Source of the DNA: Ruminococcaceae bacterium UBA5408
Lineage (GTDB): Bacteria > Bacillota > Clostridia > Oscillospirales > Acutalibacteraceae
Length of the DNA: 18,441 nucleotides
Reading direction: 5' to 3'
Assembly (NCBI GenBank): GCA_002407645.1
Contig: DHNU01000044.1
Span: 1 to 18,441, forward strand
Shown here: positions 1 through 9,106 of the stretch, in pieces
Numbering within the stretch: position 1 is the first letter of the stretch
How the letters are laid out: each line of letters starts with the position of its first letter
The notes under the pieces: generated by a model
Seen by the model: only the letters and a program-made list of their open reading frames with translations
The model's database searches: none
What the model was told of the DNA's origin: nothing
Position numbers and translations under genes: made by a program

Positions 1-1868
1 TTAATAATTCCGTTTCTTGTAACCATGCAAAGGTAGCTTTCTTCGTCAAATTCAGGCACCTTAATCATTGAGGTTACCTTTTCATCCTGCGCAATAGGCA
101 GAAGATTTGCTATATTCATACCCTTGCTTGTGCGTGAGCCTTCCGGAATTTCATAGCATTTTAAGCGGTAAACACGGCCTAAATTCGTAAAGAACAATAC
201 ATAATCATGGCTGTTTATAACAAACATATCGCTTGCGACGTCTTCTTCGCGCCTTGTCATTCCGCTTACGCCGCGGCCGCCTCTATGCTGAATATGATAA
301 GTGTCTGTTTTTTGGCGCTTAACATATCCGAAATTGGTAAGGGTAAGCACACATTCCTCTTGCGGGATAAGGTCTTCAATATCAACCTCGCCGCTTACAG
401 CCAAAATTTCAGTTCTGCGGTCGTCATTATATTTATCTCTAACTTTTAATGCTTCATCTTTAACAATACCCAAAAGTCGTGTTTCGTTGCTTAAAATATC
501 TTTATAATCGGCAATTTTAATTTCAAGAGATGCAATTTCGTCATCTAATTTCTGTCTTTCAAGACCGGTAAGAGCGCCAAGCGGCATTTTTACTATGGCT
601 TCAGTTTGGATATCATCAAGTCCGAAACGTTCGGTCATTCTGTTTCGTGCAGTCGGTCTGTCTTTTGAACTGCGGATTATAGAAATAATTTCGTCAATAT
701 TGTCTACCGCAATTTTAAGTCCCTCTAAAATATGTGCACGCGCTTGTGCTTTTTTAAGTTCGAATTCTGTGCGGCGGCGTACAACACTTTCCTGGAAATC
801 AATATATTCCTGAAGCATCTCTTTAAGAGTTAATGTTTTCGGTTCACCATTAACAATGGCAAGCATAATTACGCCAAAAGTCGACTGCATTTGAGTATAA
901 GAATAAAGCCTATTTAAGACAATTTGAGGAGAAGCGTCCCTCTTTACCGTAACAACAAGGTGCATTCCGTCTCTGTCAGAGTGGTCTTCGACATTGGAAA
1001 TGCCTTCTATTCGTTTATCCTTTACCAAATTTGCAATATTTTCAATTAATCTTGCTTTATTAACCTGATACGGAAGTTCCGTAACAACAATATTGAATCT
1101 ACCGTTCTTTTCTTCTTCTATTTCCGCTCTTGCGCGAACGGTAATACGGCCGCGTCCTGTGGCATATGCCGCACGGATACCCGCTCTTCCCATAATAATT
1201 CCGCCTGTTGGGAAATCCGGTCCTTTAATGCTCTGCATTAAGTCGTCAAGTGATGCGTCGGGATTATCTATTAAAGTACACATTCCGTCGATTACTTCGC
1301 CCAAATTGTGCGGCGGAATATTAGTAGCCATACCGACGGCTATACCTGTGGAACCGTTTACCAAAAGATTTGGGAAATGGCTCGGCAGAACCTCGGGTTC
1401 TTTAAGGCGGTCATCATAGTTTGAATTAAAGTTGACAGTATCTTTATCTATATCCTGCAGCATTTCGGTTGCAAGCTTGCTCATACGGGCTTCTGTGTAA
1501 CGGTAGGCAGCCGGGGGATCACCGTCAACCGAACCAAAGTTACCATGGCCGTCGACAAGCATATAACGCATAGAAAAATCCTGCGCCAAACGCACCAGTG
1601 CATCGTACACCGAGGCGTCGCCATGCGGGTGGTAGCGTCCCAAAACAGAACCGACTGTGTCGGCACATTTACGGTAAGGCTTATCCGGACTTAAATTATT
1701 TTCAAACATTGTGTAAAGAATTCTTCTGTGAACAGGTTTCAAACCATCACGCACATCCGGAAGAGCACGGGAAACAATAACCGACATGGAATAATCAAGA
1801 AATGATTTTTTCATTTCTTTTTCAAGGTCAACGTTTATAATTTTCTGCTCAAGTTGTAATTCATCCAT
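1..1868 (-). CDS. gyrA: DNA gyrase subunit A, C-terminal part cut by window edge
   Basis: Breakage-reunion subunit of DNA gyrase, which with GyrB introduces negative supercoils using ATP. The frame is open from ATG at 1868 to the window edge (622 codons, no stop reached). The N-terminal winged-helix/tower part shows RALPDVRDGLKPVHRRIL (about 34-51), the quinolone region HPHGDASVYDALVRLAQDF (80-98) and the active-site tyrosine in RYTEARM (Tyr about 124). The C-terminal beta-pinwheel begins with a GyrA-box-like HRGGRGVSGM, which marks gyrase rather than topoisomerase IV ParC. The family is usually 800-850 residues, so roughly 200 are missing. The ATG follows a good AGGAAGGTG site, and its A overlaps the upstream stop (TAATG), implying translational coupling to the YcxB-like gene. 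Oddity: alanine stands where E. coli has Ser83 in the quinolone region. Confidence 0.97.
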   Translation of the reverse strand, partial: MDELQLEQKIINVDLEKEMKKSFLDYSMSVIVSRALPDVRDGLKPVHRRILYTMFENNLSPDKPYRKCADTVGSVLGRYHPHGDASVYDALVRLAQDFSMRYMLVDGHGNFGSVDGDPPAAYRYTEARMSKLATEMLQDIDKDTVNFNSNYDDRLKEPEVLPSHFPNLLVNGSTGIAVGMATNIPPHNLGEVIDGMCTLIDNPDASLDDLMQSIKGPDFPTGGIIMGRAGIRAAYATGRGRITVRARAEIEEEKNGRFNIVVTELPYQVNKARLIENIANLVKDKRIEGISNVEDHSDRDGMHLVVTVKRDASPQIVLNRLYSYTQMQSTFGVIMLAIVNGEPKTLTLKEMLQEYIDFQESVVRRRTEFELKKAQARAHILEGLKIAVDNIDEIISIIRSSKDRPTARNRMTERFGLDDIQTEAIVKMPLGALTGLERQKLDDEIASLEIKIADYKDILSNETRLLGIVKDEALKVRDKYNDDRRTEILAVSGEVDIEDLIPQEECVLTLTNFGYVKRQKTDTYHIQHRGGRGVSGMTRREEDVASDMFVINSHDYVLFFTNLGRVYRLKCYEIPEGSRTSKGMNIANLLPIAQDEKVTSMIKVPEFDEESYLCMVTRNGII

Positions 1869-2416
1869 TAGCGGGCACCTTCCTGCTGATATTTTTGCTG
1901 AAGTTTACTCTGAAAAACTTTTCTGATTTTTTCACAGTCATTGTTGCTCAGAGCCCTTTTAGTTATAAATTTCATCTCATTAATTGAGGTATATATAATA
2001 AACACCCTGCCGTCCTCATATACTTTATAAATTTTTTCGTATGGAACAGCTGCCGAATAACGTTCGGTTTTAAAGGTGATTTTATCTTCAAAAAATTGGG
2101 CGGTATGCGCCATAAATCTTTCTTTATGATTATCATAGTAATTTAAAGCGCGCCGTCTTACGGAGTACTGGATTATCATTTCGTAAAAACAGCCTAAAAT
2201 AATTCCTGCTGCCGCCATTACACCGTAAATAATATTACGGGTAATACTGTAATGATTCAGTCCCCACAAAACGAAAGATGAAAAAATTAAAGCTGTACCG
2301 ATAATTTTAACGATATCCTTTTCAATCTTTTTCATCTCAGATTTAGCGGCTGCCGCCTTGAAGTCCGCATAGTCAAATCTTGTAACGAGCGAGCTTACAG
2401 AAACAAAACTTTGCAA
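1868..2416 (-). CDS. YcxB-like two-helix membrane protein (copy A, next to gyrA)
   Basis: Predicted 182-residue membrane protein. Membrane segments lie at about 36-53 and 61-82, followed by a basic stretch (RRRALNYY) and a C-terminal domain (about 106-170) containing VPYEKIYKVYEDGRVFIIYT and ITKRALSNND. This matches my recollection of the YcxB-like C-terminal domain family, a PH-like fold of unknown function. The start is TTG at 2416, chosen because AAGGAGGGGG sits 8 bases upstream; a later ATG (Met28) lacks such a site and would remove the N-terminal strand. The stop overlaps the gyrA start. The same layout (two helices, then a beta-rich tail) recurs in the next two genes, so the three look like diverged tandem duplicates. 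Function is unknown; a role linked to gyrase is only suggested by position. Confidence 0.8.
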   Translation of the reverse strand: MQSFVSVSSLVTRFDYADFKAAAAKSEMKKIEKDIVKIIGTALIFSSFVLWGLNHYSITRNIIYGVMAAAGIILGCFYEMIIQYSVRRRALNYYDNHKERFMAHTAQFFEDKITFKTERYSAAVPYEKIYKVYEDGRVFIIYTSINEMKFITKRALSNNDCEKIRKVFQSKLQQKYQQEGAR

Positions 2417-2429
2417 ACCTACCCCCTCC

Positions 2430-2996
2430 TTAACGCTTCTTTTTCATGTAGCGCAGAGCAAATTCATTTGAAAAATGTTTGGAAATTCTTTCAATCTGCG
2501 TAGCATTCATTCCGTTTTTTGTAATAATAAGCAGGTCGCGTTCACGCCCGCCCGTAAGCACAAAAAATGAATTTGTTTCCACGCATTTTGCAAAATCGGT
2601 CCAATATTCCAATATTTCTTCATATTCATTTTTAATAATTACGCTGTCTCGGTAAATTTCGATTTTTTGAGGAATAGATAAAAATGCACTGGTGCAGTAG
2701 ATTTGAGCTGCCCATTTTTTTATGTCTTTCGGCTGAATAAAAAAGAAATAAAACGCAAGCAAAACCGCAACAGCCAATGCGCAAAACGGAATCCAAACTG
2801 TTATAAAATAGGATTTGTACAAAGGAATAAGGGAGATTATCAAAATTGCCATTGAAAGACAAATACCGGTTTTAACCCATTTTGTGTGCATTGGCGAAAT
2901 TACGCTCTGACCAATATAAAATGCTTGTGTATATTCGTTTTCCGAAAGAGTTTGACTGACTTCTTCAATCGCTCCGCCCTCATAAAAAGTAGGCAT
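2430..2996 (-). CDS. YcxB-like two-helix membrane protein (copy B)
   Basis: Predicted 188-residue protein. Membrane segments are at about 41-60 and 64-87, and the C-terminal cytoplasmic domain (about 108-175) has an alternating beta pattern (KIEIYRDSVIIKNEYEEILEYW, read in pieces) ending in IITKNGMNATQIERISKHF. Topology and the position of the IxxKxxM/L motif before the last helix match copies A and C, but sequence identity by eye is low, so the family call is weaker than for copy A. ATG at 2996 has an AAAGGGGGAA site about 9 bases upstream. Its stop codon lies inside the ribosome binding site of copy A, so the two are tightly coupled. It is charged toward the C-terminus (MKKKR end). No enzymatic motif is visible. 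Confidence 0.72.
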   Translation of the reverse strand: MPTFYEGGAIEEVSQTLSENEYTQAFYIGQSVISPMHTKWVKTGICLSMAILIISLIPLYKSYFITVWIPFCALAVAVLLAFYFFFIQPKDIKKWAAQIYCTSAFLSIPQKIEIYRDSVIIKNEYEEILEYWTDFAKCVETNSFFVLTGGRERDLLIITKNGMNATQIERISKHFSNEFALRYMKKKR

Positions 2997-3020
2997 TAAA
3001 TATTCCCCCTTTATAATTCT

Positions 3021-3683
3021 TTATAACTTGGCATTCGTACCAGCAACAATCATTGCCTGAACTTCAGCCATAACCGAGGGTTCAACACATCGAAGCGGAA
3101 GAATTACAAAGCTGTCTTTTATGTAAATAACAATTAGATTTCCAACCCTTACACTTTCACACGTGCCGTCAAGCGGAATTTCCCAGTTAGTTGTACCGAC
3201 ATTCATTTGAATATGGTCGGGATAAATTTTCATATTTATTTCTTTACCGTCCGCAATTTTCATAGAATGAAGTTTAATCATAATAGACGGAATTAGCGAA
3301 ACAACGAGCGCCGTTAAAAAACACACAGATGCCAAAGAGACATAGCGGACACTGTCGGCAGTATTTGTCTTTGTAATGAAAAAAACAGCTAAACACAAGC
3401 TAAGTATTACTGCAAATGCCGATGACATTTTTCTTGAAAATGTATATTGTGTTTTTATAAGCGCCTTAAATATTTCAGACGAAGTAAGAGTATATTTCAG
3501 CATAATTCCCGTATGCTGTTCTTCAAAAGACAGTGCTGTATCGTCTGAAACCAATTCAGCCTCTGAACCGTCCCAATAAATTCTTTTACTTTCGGGCCAC
3601 GGTCGGTCTTCTTCGGGGGTCTTCTCCCCCTGTCGTTCAGGAGGCTTTGATTTCGTATCCTTTTCTTCAAAAAATTGTATCAT
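3021..3683 (-). CDS. YcxB-like two-helix membrane protein with acidic N-terminal extension (copy C, next to gyrB)
   Basis: Predicted 220-residue protein. Residues 1-50 are hydrophilic and rich in Glu, Asp, Lys and Pro, with no signal peptide. Membrane segments are at about 86-104 and 111-135. A beta-rich tail follows, with KIYPDHIQMNVG, WEIPLDGTCESVRVGNLIVIYI and FVILPLRCV (about 150-200); the order 'strand, (I/V)P(L/Y), strand, (L/I)PxR' is what I associate with YcxB-like domains. ATG at 3683 is preceded by GAAGGAGC at 7-base spacing. It begins 91 bp after gyrB and ends 24 bp before copy B. The gap to gyrB carries a -10-like TATAAT and an inverted repeat, so the triplet plus gyrA may have its own promoter. 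The exact role is unknown. Confidence 0.75.
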   Translation of the reverse strand: MIQFFEEKDTKSKPPERQGEKTPEEDRPWPESKRIYWDGSEAELVSDDTALSFEEQHTGIMLKYTLTSSEIFKALIKTQYTFSRKMSSAFAVILSLCLAVFFITKTNTADSVRYVSLASVCFLTALVVSLIPSIMIKLHSMKIADGKEINMKIYPDHIQMNVGTTNWEIPLDGTCESVRVGNLIVIYIKDSFVILPLRCVEPSVMAEVQAMIVAGTNAKL

Positions 3684-3721
3684 GAATAAGCTCCTTCATA
3701 TTAAATAACAATACTAATTGT

Positions 3722-3752
3722 ATTATAATGTAATCATTTTACTGTATGTAAA
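3722..3752 (-). promoter_or_regulatory. Possible promoter for the YcxB-like/gyrA block
   Basis: On the minus strand a perfect TATAAT (3722-3727) is preceded by TTTACA (3747-3752) at 19-base spacing, or by TTACAT at 18. Spacing is long and the -35 is weak, so this is tentative. The -35 side overlaps the inverted repeat at 3735-3755. Confidence 0.35.
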
Positions 3753-3755
3753 ATG
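3735..3755. repeat. Inverted repeat CATTTTAC-N5-GTAAAATG between gyrB and YcxB-like copy C
   Basis: Perfect 8-base arms (3735-3742 and 3748-3755) around TGTAT. It lies just after the gyrB stop and covers the spacer and part of the -35 of the candidate promoter. It could be an operator or a weak A+T hairpin. There is no T-tract on the minus-strand side, so a terminator is unlikely. Confidence 0.5.
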
Positions 3756-3774
3756 CATTTACAGTTTTCAGAAC

Positions 3775-5769
<1,995 letters not shown>

Positions 5770-5780
5770 TTATTAGATAA

Positions 5781-6221
5781 CTATCTTTGCTTTCTTGGAA
5801 AACTTCTGTCAATTGCGGAGTTGGTAATATTGTTGTCTTTCCGCGCAGAATCGTACATATTCTGCGGACTATTGTAAGGGTTTTTTCCTCTGCAGTATTG
5901 CGGCGGTTTTTTTCGAACTACAGGTTTTTTTAGTCGGACGAGAAAAACAGATAAAATGTAAAATATAAAATACGGCAGCATAATAATTAAAATAAGAGGA
6001 ATGCTGAGCGGTATTTTAAAAAATATACATCCGGCATAAAGAAGTCCGCTTATAATAATTGCACTTATAGAAATATGGAATAAGGTAAAATCAAGTTCAA
6101 TATTAGAAAAACCCCCGCATTTTGGGCATTGGTATTCTCCCTGAGTTTTTATACTCCAAATTTGAATAATTTTCAATTGATCTCCGCAATGCGGACATCT
6201 TGCTTTTCTAAATTTTTTCAT
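5781..6221 (-). CDS. Zinc-ribbon, two-helix membrane protein of unknown function
   Basis: Predicted 146-residue protein. It begins with a cytosolic zinc ribbon, CPHC (Cys9, Cys12) and CPKC (Cys32, Cys35), with 19 residues between the pairs, resembling the small 'CxxC-20-CxxC' proteins. Membrane helices follow at about 46-68 and 71-95, then a basic, Asn/Pro/Arg-rich tail of about 50 residues. I chose ATG at 6221 because AGGTG lies 5 bases upstream. A GTG at 6236 directly abutting the remB stop would add five residues but has no ribosome binding site. It sits between remB and gyrB, where the two are normally adjacent. A membrane-anchored metal-binding or redox-responsive protein would fit, but no specific function can be assigned. 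Confidence 0.75.
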   Translation of the reverse strand: MKKFRKARCPHCGDQLKIIQIWSIKTQGEYQCPKCGGFSNIELDFTLFHISISAIIISGLLYAGCIFFKIPLSIPLILIIMLPYFIFYILSVFLVRLKKPVVRKKPPQYCRGKNPYNSPQNMYDSARKDNNITNSAIDRSFPRKQR

Positions 6222-6236
6222 TTTAACACCTATCAC

Positions 6237-6509
6237 TTAAACATTTGCAATTTCATTAATATAACCGGTTCGCTTTAAAAGGGTTGTGGAAGAAATTTGT
6301 GTAATATAAACCTTTTTCTTCTTTTTTTTATCACAACATAGTACAAAAGACTTTGGCATTTCCATTGAAACATTTATTATTTTACCGGATTTTTGACAAT
6401 TTGAAAGAAAATCGCGCGTAACATTTGAAATAGTAGATGTTTCCATATCAAATATGCCCACAATATCGTCTACTTTAATCACTGTGTCCTGCCCAAGATG
6501 AAGATACAT
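6237..6509 (-). CDS. remB: RemB/YaaB-type DUF370 regulatory protein
   Basis: Small DUF370-family protein. In B. subtilis the origin-linked member (YaaB/RemB) affects biofilm-matrix genes, while the related RemA is a DNA-binding activator. The N-terminus MYLHLGQDTVIKVDDIVGIFD and the mid-protein MPKSFVLCCD and SSTTLLKR match the family; 90 residues is normal. It lies directly downstream of recF, as in Bacillus. ATG at 6509 has AAGGA at 7-base spacing, and the gap to the recF stop is 13 bp. A run of six lysines (about 61-66), encoded by an A-rich tract, replaces the short loop seen in B. subtilis. Whether it regulates matrix genes here is unknown. Confidence 0.88.
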   Translation of the reverse strand: MYLHLGQDTVIKVDDIVGIFDMETSTISNVTRDFLSNCQKSGKIINVSMEMPKSFVLCCDKKKKKKVYITQISSTTLLKRTGYINEIANV

Positions 6510-6522
6510 ATAAATTTCCTTT

Positions 6523-7590
6523 TCATTTCTTTAAAAGTTCGCCGCAGTCCATTTCGAACAGTGAACCGTTTTTTAAAAGTTTAAGGCTTTCAGGTTCACA
6601 GCAGGTTATAAAAACCTGACATTCATTTAGATGATTCAATAAATAGTCCTGACGGCTGCTGTCAAGTTCACTCATTACGTCATCAAGCAGGATAACGGGG
6701 CGTTCGCCCGTCTTTCTGTAAATAATTTCGGCTTCCGCCAATTTAAGAGCAAGTACAACAGAGCGTTTTTGACCTTGAGAGCCGAAAGACCGCGCAGACA
6801 TTGAATTTATAGTAATATCTATATCGTCGCGGTGCGGCCCAAAACCGGTGTGGCCGGAATAAATATCGTCCCTGCGTGATTTTTTAAGTGCTTCTTTTAA
6901 ATTTTCGGCACTTTTTCTATAGCAAAGACCCAAAACTTCGCTATTTTTACAAATGCCCCCATAAATATCCTTTGCCAAAACACTTAGGTTTTCTATATAT
7001 TGAATCCTGAAATTAACGATGTTTTCACCGTAGGATGCAAGTTTTTCATCCCATATTTCAAGAGTATCTATAAGTTCACTGTGATGGGGAATATCTTTAA
7101 GAAGAGTATTTCTCTGTGCCAAAGTTCGGTTATATCTCGATAAAAGTGCAGCATATCCGGGTTTAATCTGGCAAAGTGCAGAGTCAATAAAATTTCTCCG
7201 CAGAGAAGGACCTTCCCTAACAAGGGAAATATGTTCAGGGGAAAAAATAACCGCACAGAATTTTCCCACAAGACCGGCTGAACTTTTTTGCGAAATTCCA
7301 TTTAACTTTGCATTCCTTCGACCGTTTTCTATTATTATTTGGGCTGCTTGTTCACGCTCTTCGCTGTAAAAACACAAATCAAGCTGTGATTTTTTTTCAC
7401 CTTGTAAAATAAGGTCGCTGTCCTTTGCCCCGCGAAAAGAACGTCCTCCGGTGAAAAGCCAAAAAGCTTCAAGCAGATTGGTTTTTCCCTGTGCATTATT
7501 CCCATATATTATATTTATCCCTTTATTTGGAATTATCACGCCGCTTCTCAGATTTCTGTAATTTTTATACTTTAGGTGCTTAATATTCAC
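6523..7590 (-). CDS. recF: DNA replication/recombination ATPase RecF
   Basis: ABC/SMC-like ATPase that binds gapped DNA and, with RecO and RecR, loads RecA at stalled forks. The Walker A motif is GNNAQGKT (30-37), the ABC signature SQGQKRS (271-277), and Walker [12 protein letters not shown] (300-310). The 355 residues are typical, and GFGPHRDD precedes the signature as usual. The start is GTG at 7590, whose last two bases overlap the yaaA stop (GTGA), with GAGGTG about 8 bases upstream, so translation is coupled to yaaA. Its place after dnaN and yaaA is the classic Gram-positive origin order. Confidence 0.97.
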   Translation of the reverse strand: MNIKHLKYKNYRNLRSGVIIPNKGINIIYGNNAQGKTNLLEAFWLFTGGRSFRGAKDSDLILQGEKKSQLDLCFYSEEREQAAQIIIENGRRNAKLNGISQKSSAGLVGKFCAVIFSPEHISLVREGPSLRRNFIDSALCQIKPGYAALLSRYNRTLAQRNTLLKDIPHHSELIDTLEIWDEKLASYGENIVNFRIQYIENLSVLAKDIYGGICKNSEVLGLCYRKSAENLKEALKKSRRDDIYSGHTGFGPHRDDIDITINSMSARSFGSQGQKRSVVLALKLAEAEIIYRKTGERPVILLDDVMSELDSSRQDYLLNHLNECQVFITCCEPESLKLLKNGSLFEMDCGELLKK

Positions 7591-7805
7591 CCGTTACACA
7601 CCTCATATATAACTTCGCTGTACTCTGCCTTGTCTCCGTTTCTCATTTTTTTTCCTCGCATGGTGCAAATTTCACCATTTACTTTTACTTCACCGCTTTG
7701 TATCACGAATTTTGCTCTGCCGCCGGTGTCAACTGCACCGCCGAATTTTAAAAGTGCATCAAGTCTGATAAATTCAGAATCTATTTTTATTTTTTCTGTT
7801 TTCAT
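7587..7805 (-). CDS. yaaA: S4-domain RNA-binding protein YaaA
   Basis: A 72-residue S4-like RNA-binding protein. The S4 core is visible: [19 protein letters not shown] (about 13-31), [12 protein letters not shown] (35-46) and [10 protein letters not shown], as in the small protein encoded between dnaN and recF in Bacillus. The B. subtilis homologue is associated with the large ribosomal subunit and assembly, but its role is not settled. ATG at 7805 has GAGG at 8-base spacing. It lies 3 bp after dnaN and overlaps recF by 4 bases, so all three are coupled. Confidence 0.92.
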   Translation of the reverse strand: MKTEKIKIDSEFIRLDALLKFGGAVDTGGRAKFVIQSGEVKVNGEICTMRGKKMRNGDKAEYSEVIYEVCNG

Positions 7806-7808
7806 AAA

Positions 7809-8915
7809 TCAAGCCTCACTCTTTAAGCGCACAGGAAGAACGAGAAAAAGGAACGAATTTCCTTCCCGCGGAAGTATTTTCATTGGACTTAAAGCACCGT
7901 TAAGCTGAATTTTCACTTCATCGCCTTCTGAATTACGCAATGCATCGAGCAAGTAGCGGTTATTAAAGCCCATTTCTACATTATCCCCTGAAATCTCCGC
8001 TGAAATCTGGTCGCTTGCGCGCCCAATTGAAGTTGTACAGGACAGTTTAATTTCTCCGTTTTCAAAAAGGCATCGTACAGGACTTTTAAGTCTGTCTGTA
8101 ATAATTAAAGATACACGTTCAACGCTGTCTATAAAATTGCGTGTTGAAACAATGAGTTCGGTAGAACTTGAATTGGGAATTGCAGCTTTATAGTCAAGAA
8201 ATTCACCTTCCAAAAGGCGGGATACTACGCAGTATTTTCCTATTTGGAATAATATATGTCTTCTGCCTATTTGAATTTCGGTTTCTGCTTCGTCGTCGCT
8301 TAAAAGTTTCATTACTTCGGTGAGAGTTTTTCCGGGAACTACAAAACTTATTTCTTCACTGCACTTGACGGGTTCTTCTCTTATAGCAAGGCGGTAACCG
8401 TCGACAGATATAAGTTTTATTTTATTTTTACTAAGTTCAAACAGAGTTCCTGTGTGGACGGGTTTAGCATCACTTTCGGAAACCGCAAAAATAGTTTGGC
8501 GTATCATGCTTTTTAAAATGCTGTTTGCAATTTTAATGGAAGTTTCACCTGTTATTGACGGAAGTTCAGGGTATTCTTCAGCAGGAATTCCGACTATAGA
8601 AAAATCGGACGGGCCGCTTTTAATGGCGGTGATGTTTTTTTCGTCAGTAAAAAGGTCAACTGTTTCACCGGGAAGGCGGCGGACAATATCGCCTAAAAGT
8701 TTTGCATTTAATATAATGCTTCCGCTTTCTGTTACCTCTGATTCTATTTTGGTTGTCATTCCAAGCTCTAAATCGTAACCACACATTGAAATTTCGTTTT
8801 GTCCTGCTTTCAAAAGTATTCCTTCCAGTGCAGGTACAGATGACTTTGTAGACACGGCTCGCTGGATATTCAACACAGCTTCGTTAAGCTTCTGCCGATT
8901 GCACGTGATTTTCAT
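7809..8915 (-). CDS. dnaN: DNA polymerase III beta sliding clamp
   Basis: Processivity clamp of DNA polymerase III, a ring-shaped dimer of three similar domains per subunit. The 368 residues are normal length. Family features include the start MKITCNRQKLNEAVLNIQRAV, PALEGILLKAG (28-38), GYRLAIRE in the middle domain, and the C-terminal PMKILPREGNSFLFLVLPVR, which forms the protein-binding pocket used by polymerase, ligase and mismatch-repair partners. ATG at 8915 follows GAGG at 8-base spacing. The upstream gap holds the candidate origin unwinding site, and the gene is probably transcribed partly from dnaA. Confidence 0.98.
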   Translation of the reverse strand: MKITCNRQKLNEAVLNIQRAVSTKSSVPALEGILLKAGQNEISMCGYDLELGMTTKIESEVTESGSIILNAKLLGDIVRRLPGETVDLFTDEKNITAIKSGPSDFSIVGIPAEEYPELPSITGETSIKIANSILKSMIRQTIFAVSESDAKPVHTGTLFELSKNKIKLISVDGYRLAIREEPVKCSEEISFVVPGKTLTEVMKLLSDDEAETEIQIGRRHILFQIGKYCVVSRLLEGEFLDYKAAIPNSSSTELIVSTRNFIDSVERVSLIITDRLKSPVRCLFENGEIKLSCTTSIGRASDQISAEISGDNVEMGFNNRYLLDALRNSEGDEVKIQLNGALSPMKILPREGNSFLFLVLPVRLKSEA

Positions 8916-8934
8916 AAATTTATCCTCAGCTTCC

Positions 8935-8987
8935 TTTTATAAAAGATATAATATATTTAAATTTAGTAAGAGTAGTAGGCAGCGCGC
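8935..8987. other. Candidate DNA unwinding element with DnaA-trios
   Basis: The triplets TAG-TAA-GAG-TAG-TAG (8964-8978, plus strand) directly adjoin GCAGCGCGC (8979-8987) on one side and a 29-base nearly pure A+T block (8935-8963) on the other. Established for B. subtilis: repeated 3'-(G/A)AT-5' trios next to a GC-rich patch guide DnaA filament growth on one strand during opening. Strand orientation and order relative to dnaA and dnaN agree with that model. Four of five triplets fit; GAG is off-consensus. Confidence 0.65.
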
Positions 8988-9040
8988 AAAAGTTGAAATG
9001 TTTCAAAAACTCAATTACGTCGGGAGTTCCCATAAGTTTT

Positions 9041-9078
9041 TCCCTGTTATTTTAATGTTGATTAAATGTTAACAGGGA
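9041..9078. repeat. Long nested inverted repeat in the dnaA-dnaN gap
   Basis: Outer arms TCCCTGTTA (9041-9049) and TAACAGGGA (9070-9078) are perfect 9-mers. Inside them, TTTAAT (9051-9056) and ATTAAA (9061-9066) form a second stem with a GTTG loop; the unpaired bases are one on the left and three on the right. Neither strand has a T-tract immediately after the hairpin, so it is not an intrinsic terminator. It could form a structured dnaA-dnaN mRNA element or a DNA cruciform. Confidence 0.65.
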
Positions 9079-9106
9079 GTATTAAATATTGAACATTTAA
9101 CAGCAT

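Noticed and set aside
1093..1419. Plus-strand open frame of 108 codons opposite gyrA
   Set aside because: Antisense to conserved GyrA motifs, with composition of a mirrored gene.
6222..6236. GTG start at 6236 for the zinc-ribbon protein
   Set aside because: No ribosome binding site upstream, whereas ATG at 6221 has AGGTG at 5 bases.
8659..8674. Second parS-like sequence TGTTTCACCGGGAAGG in dnaN
   Set aside because: Only the left half matches; 11 of 16 positions overall, not palindromic.
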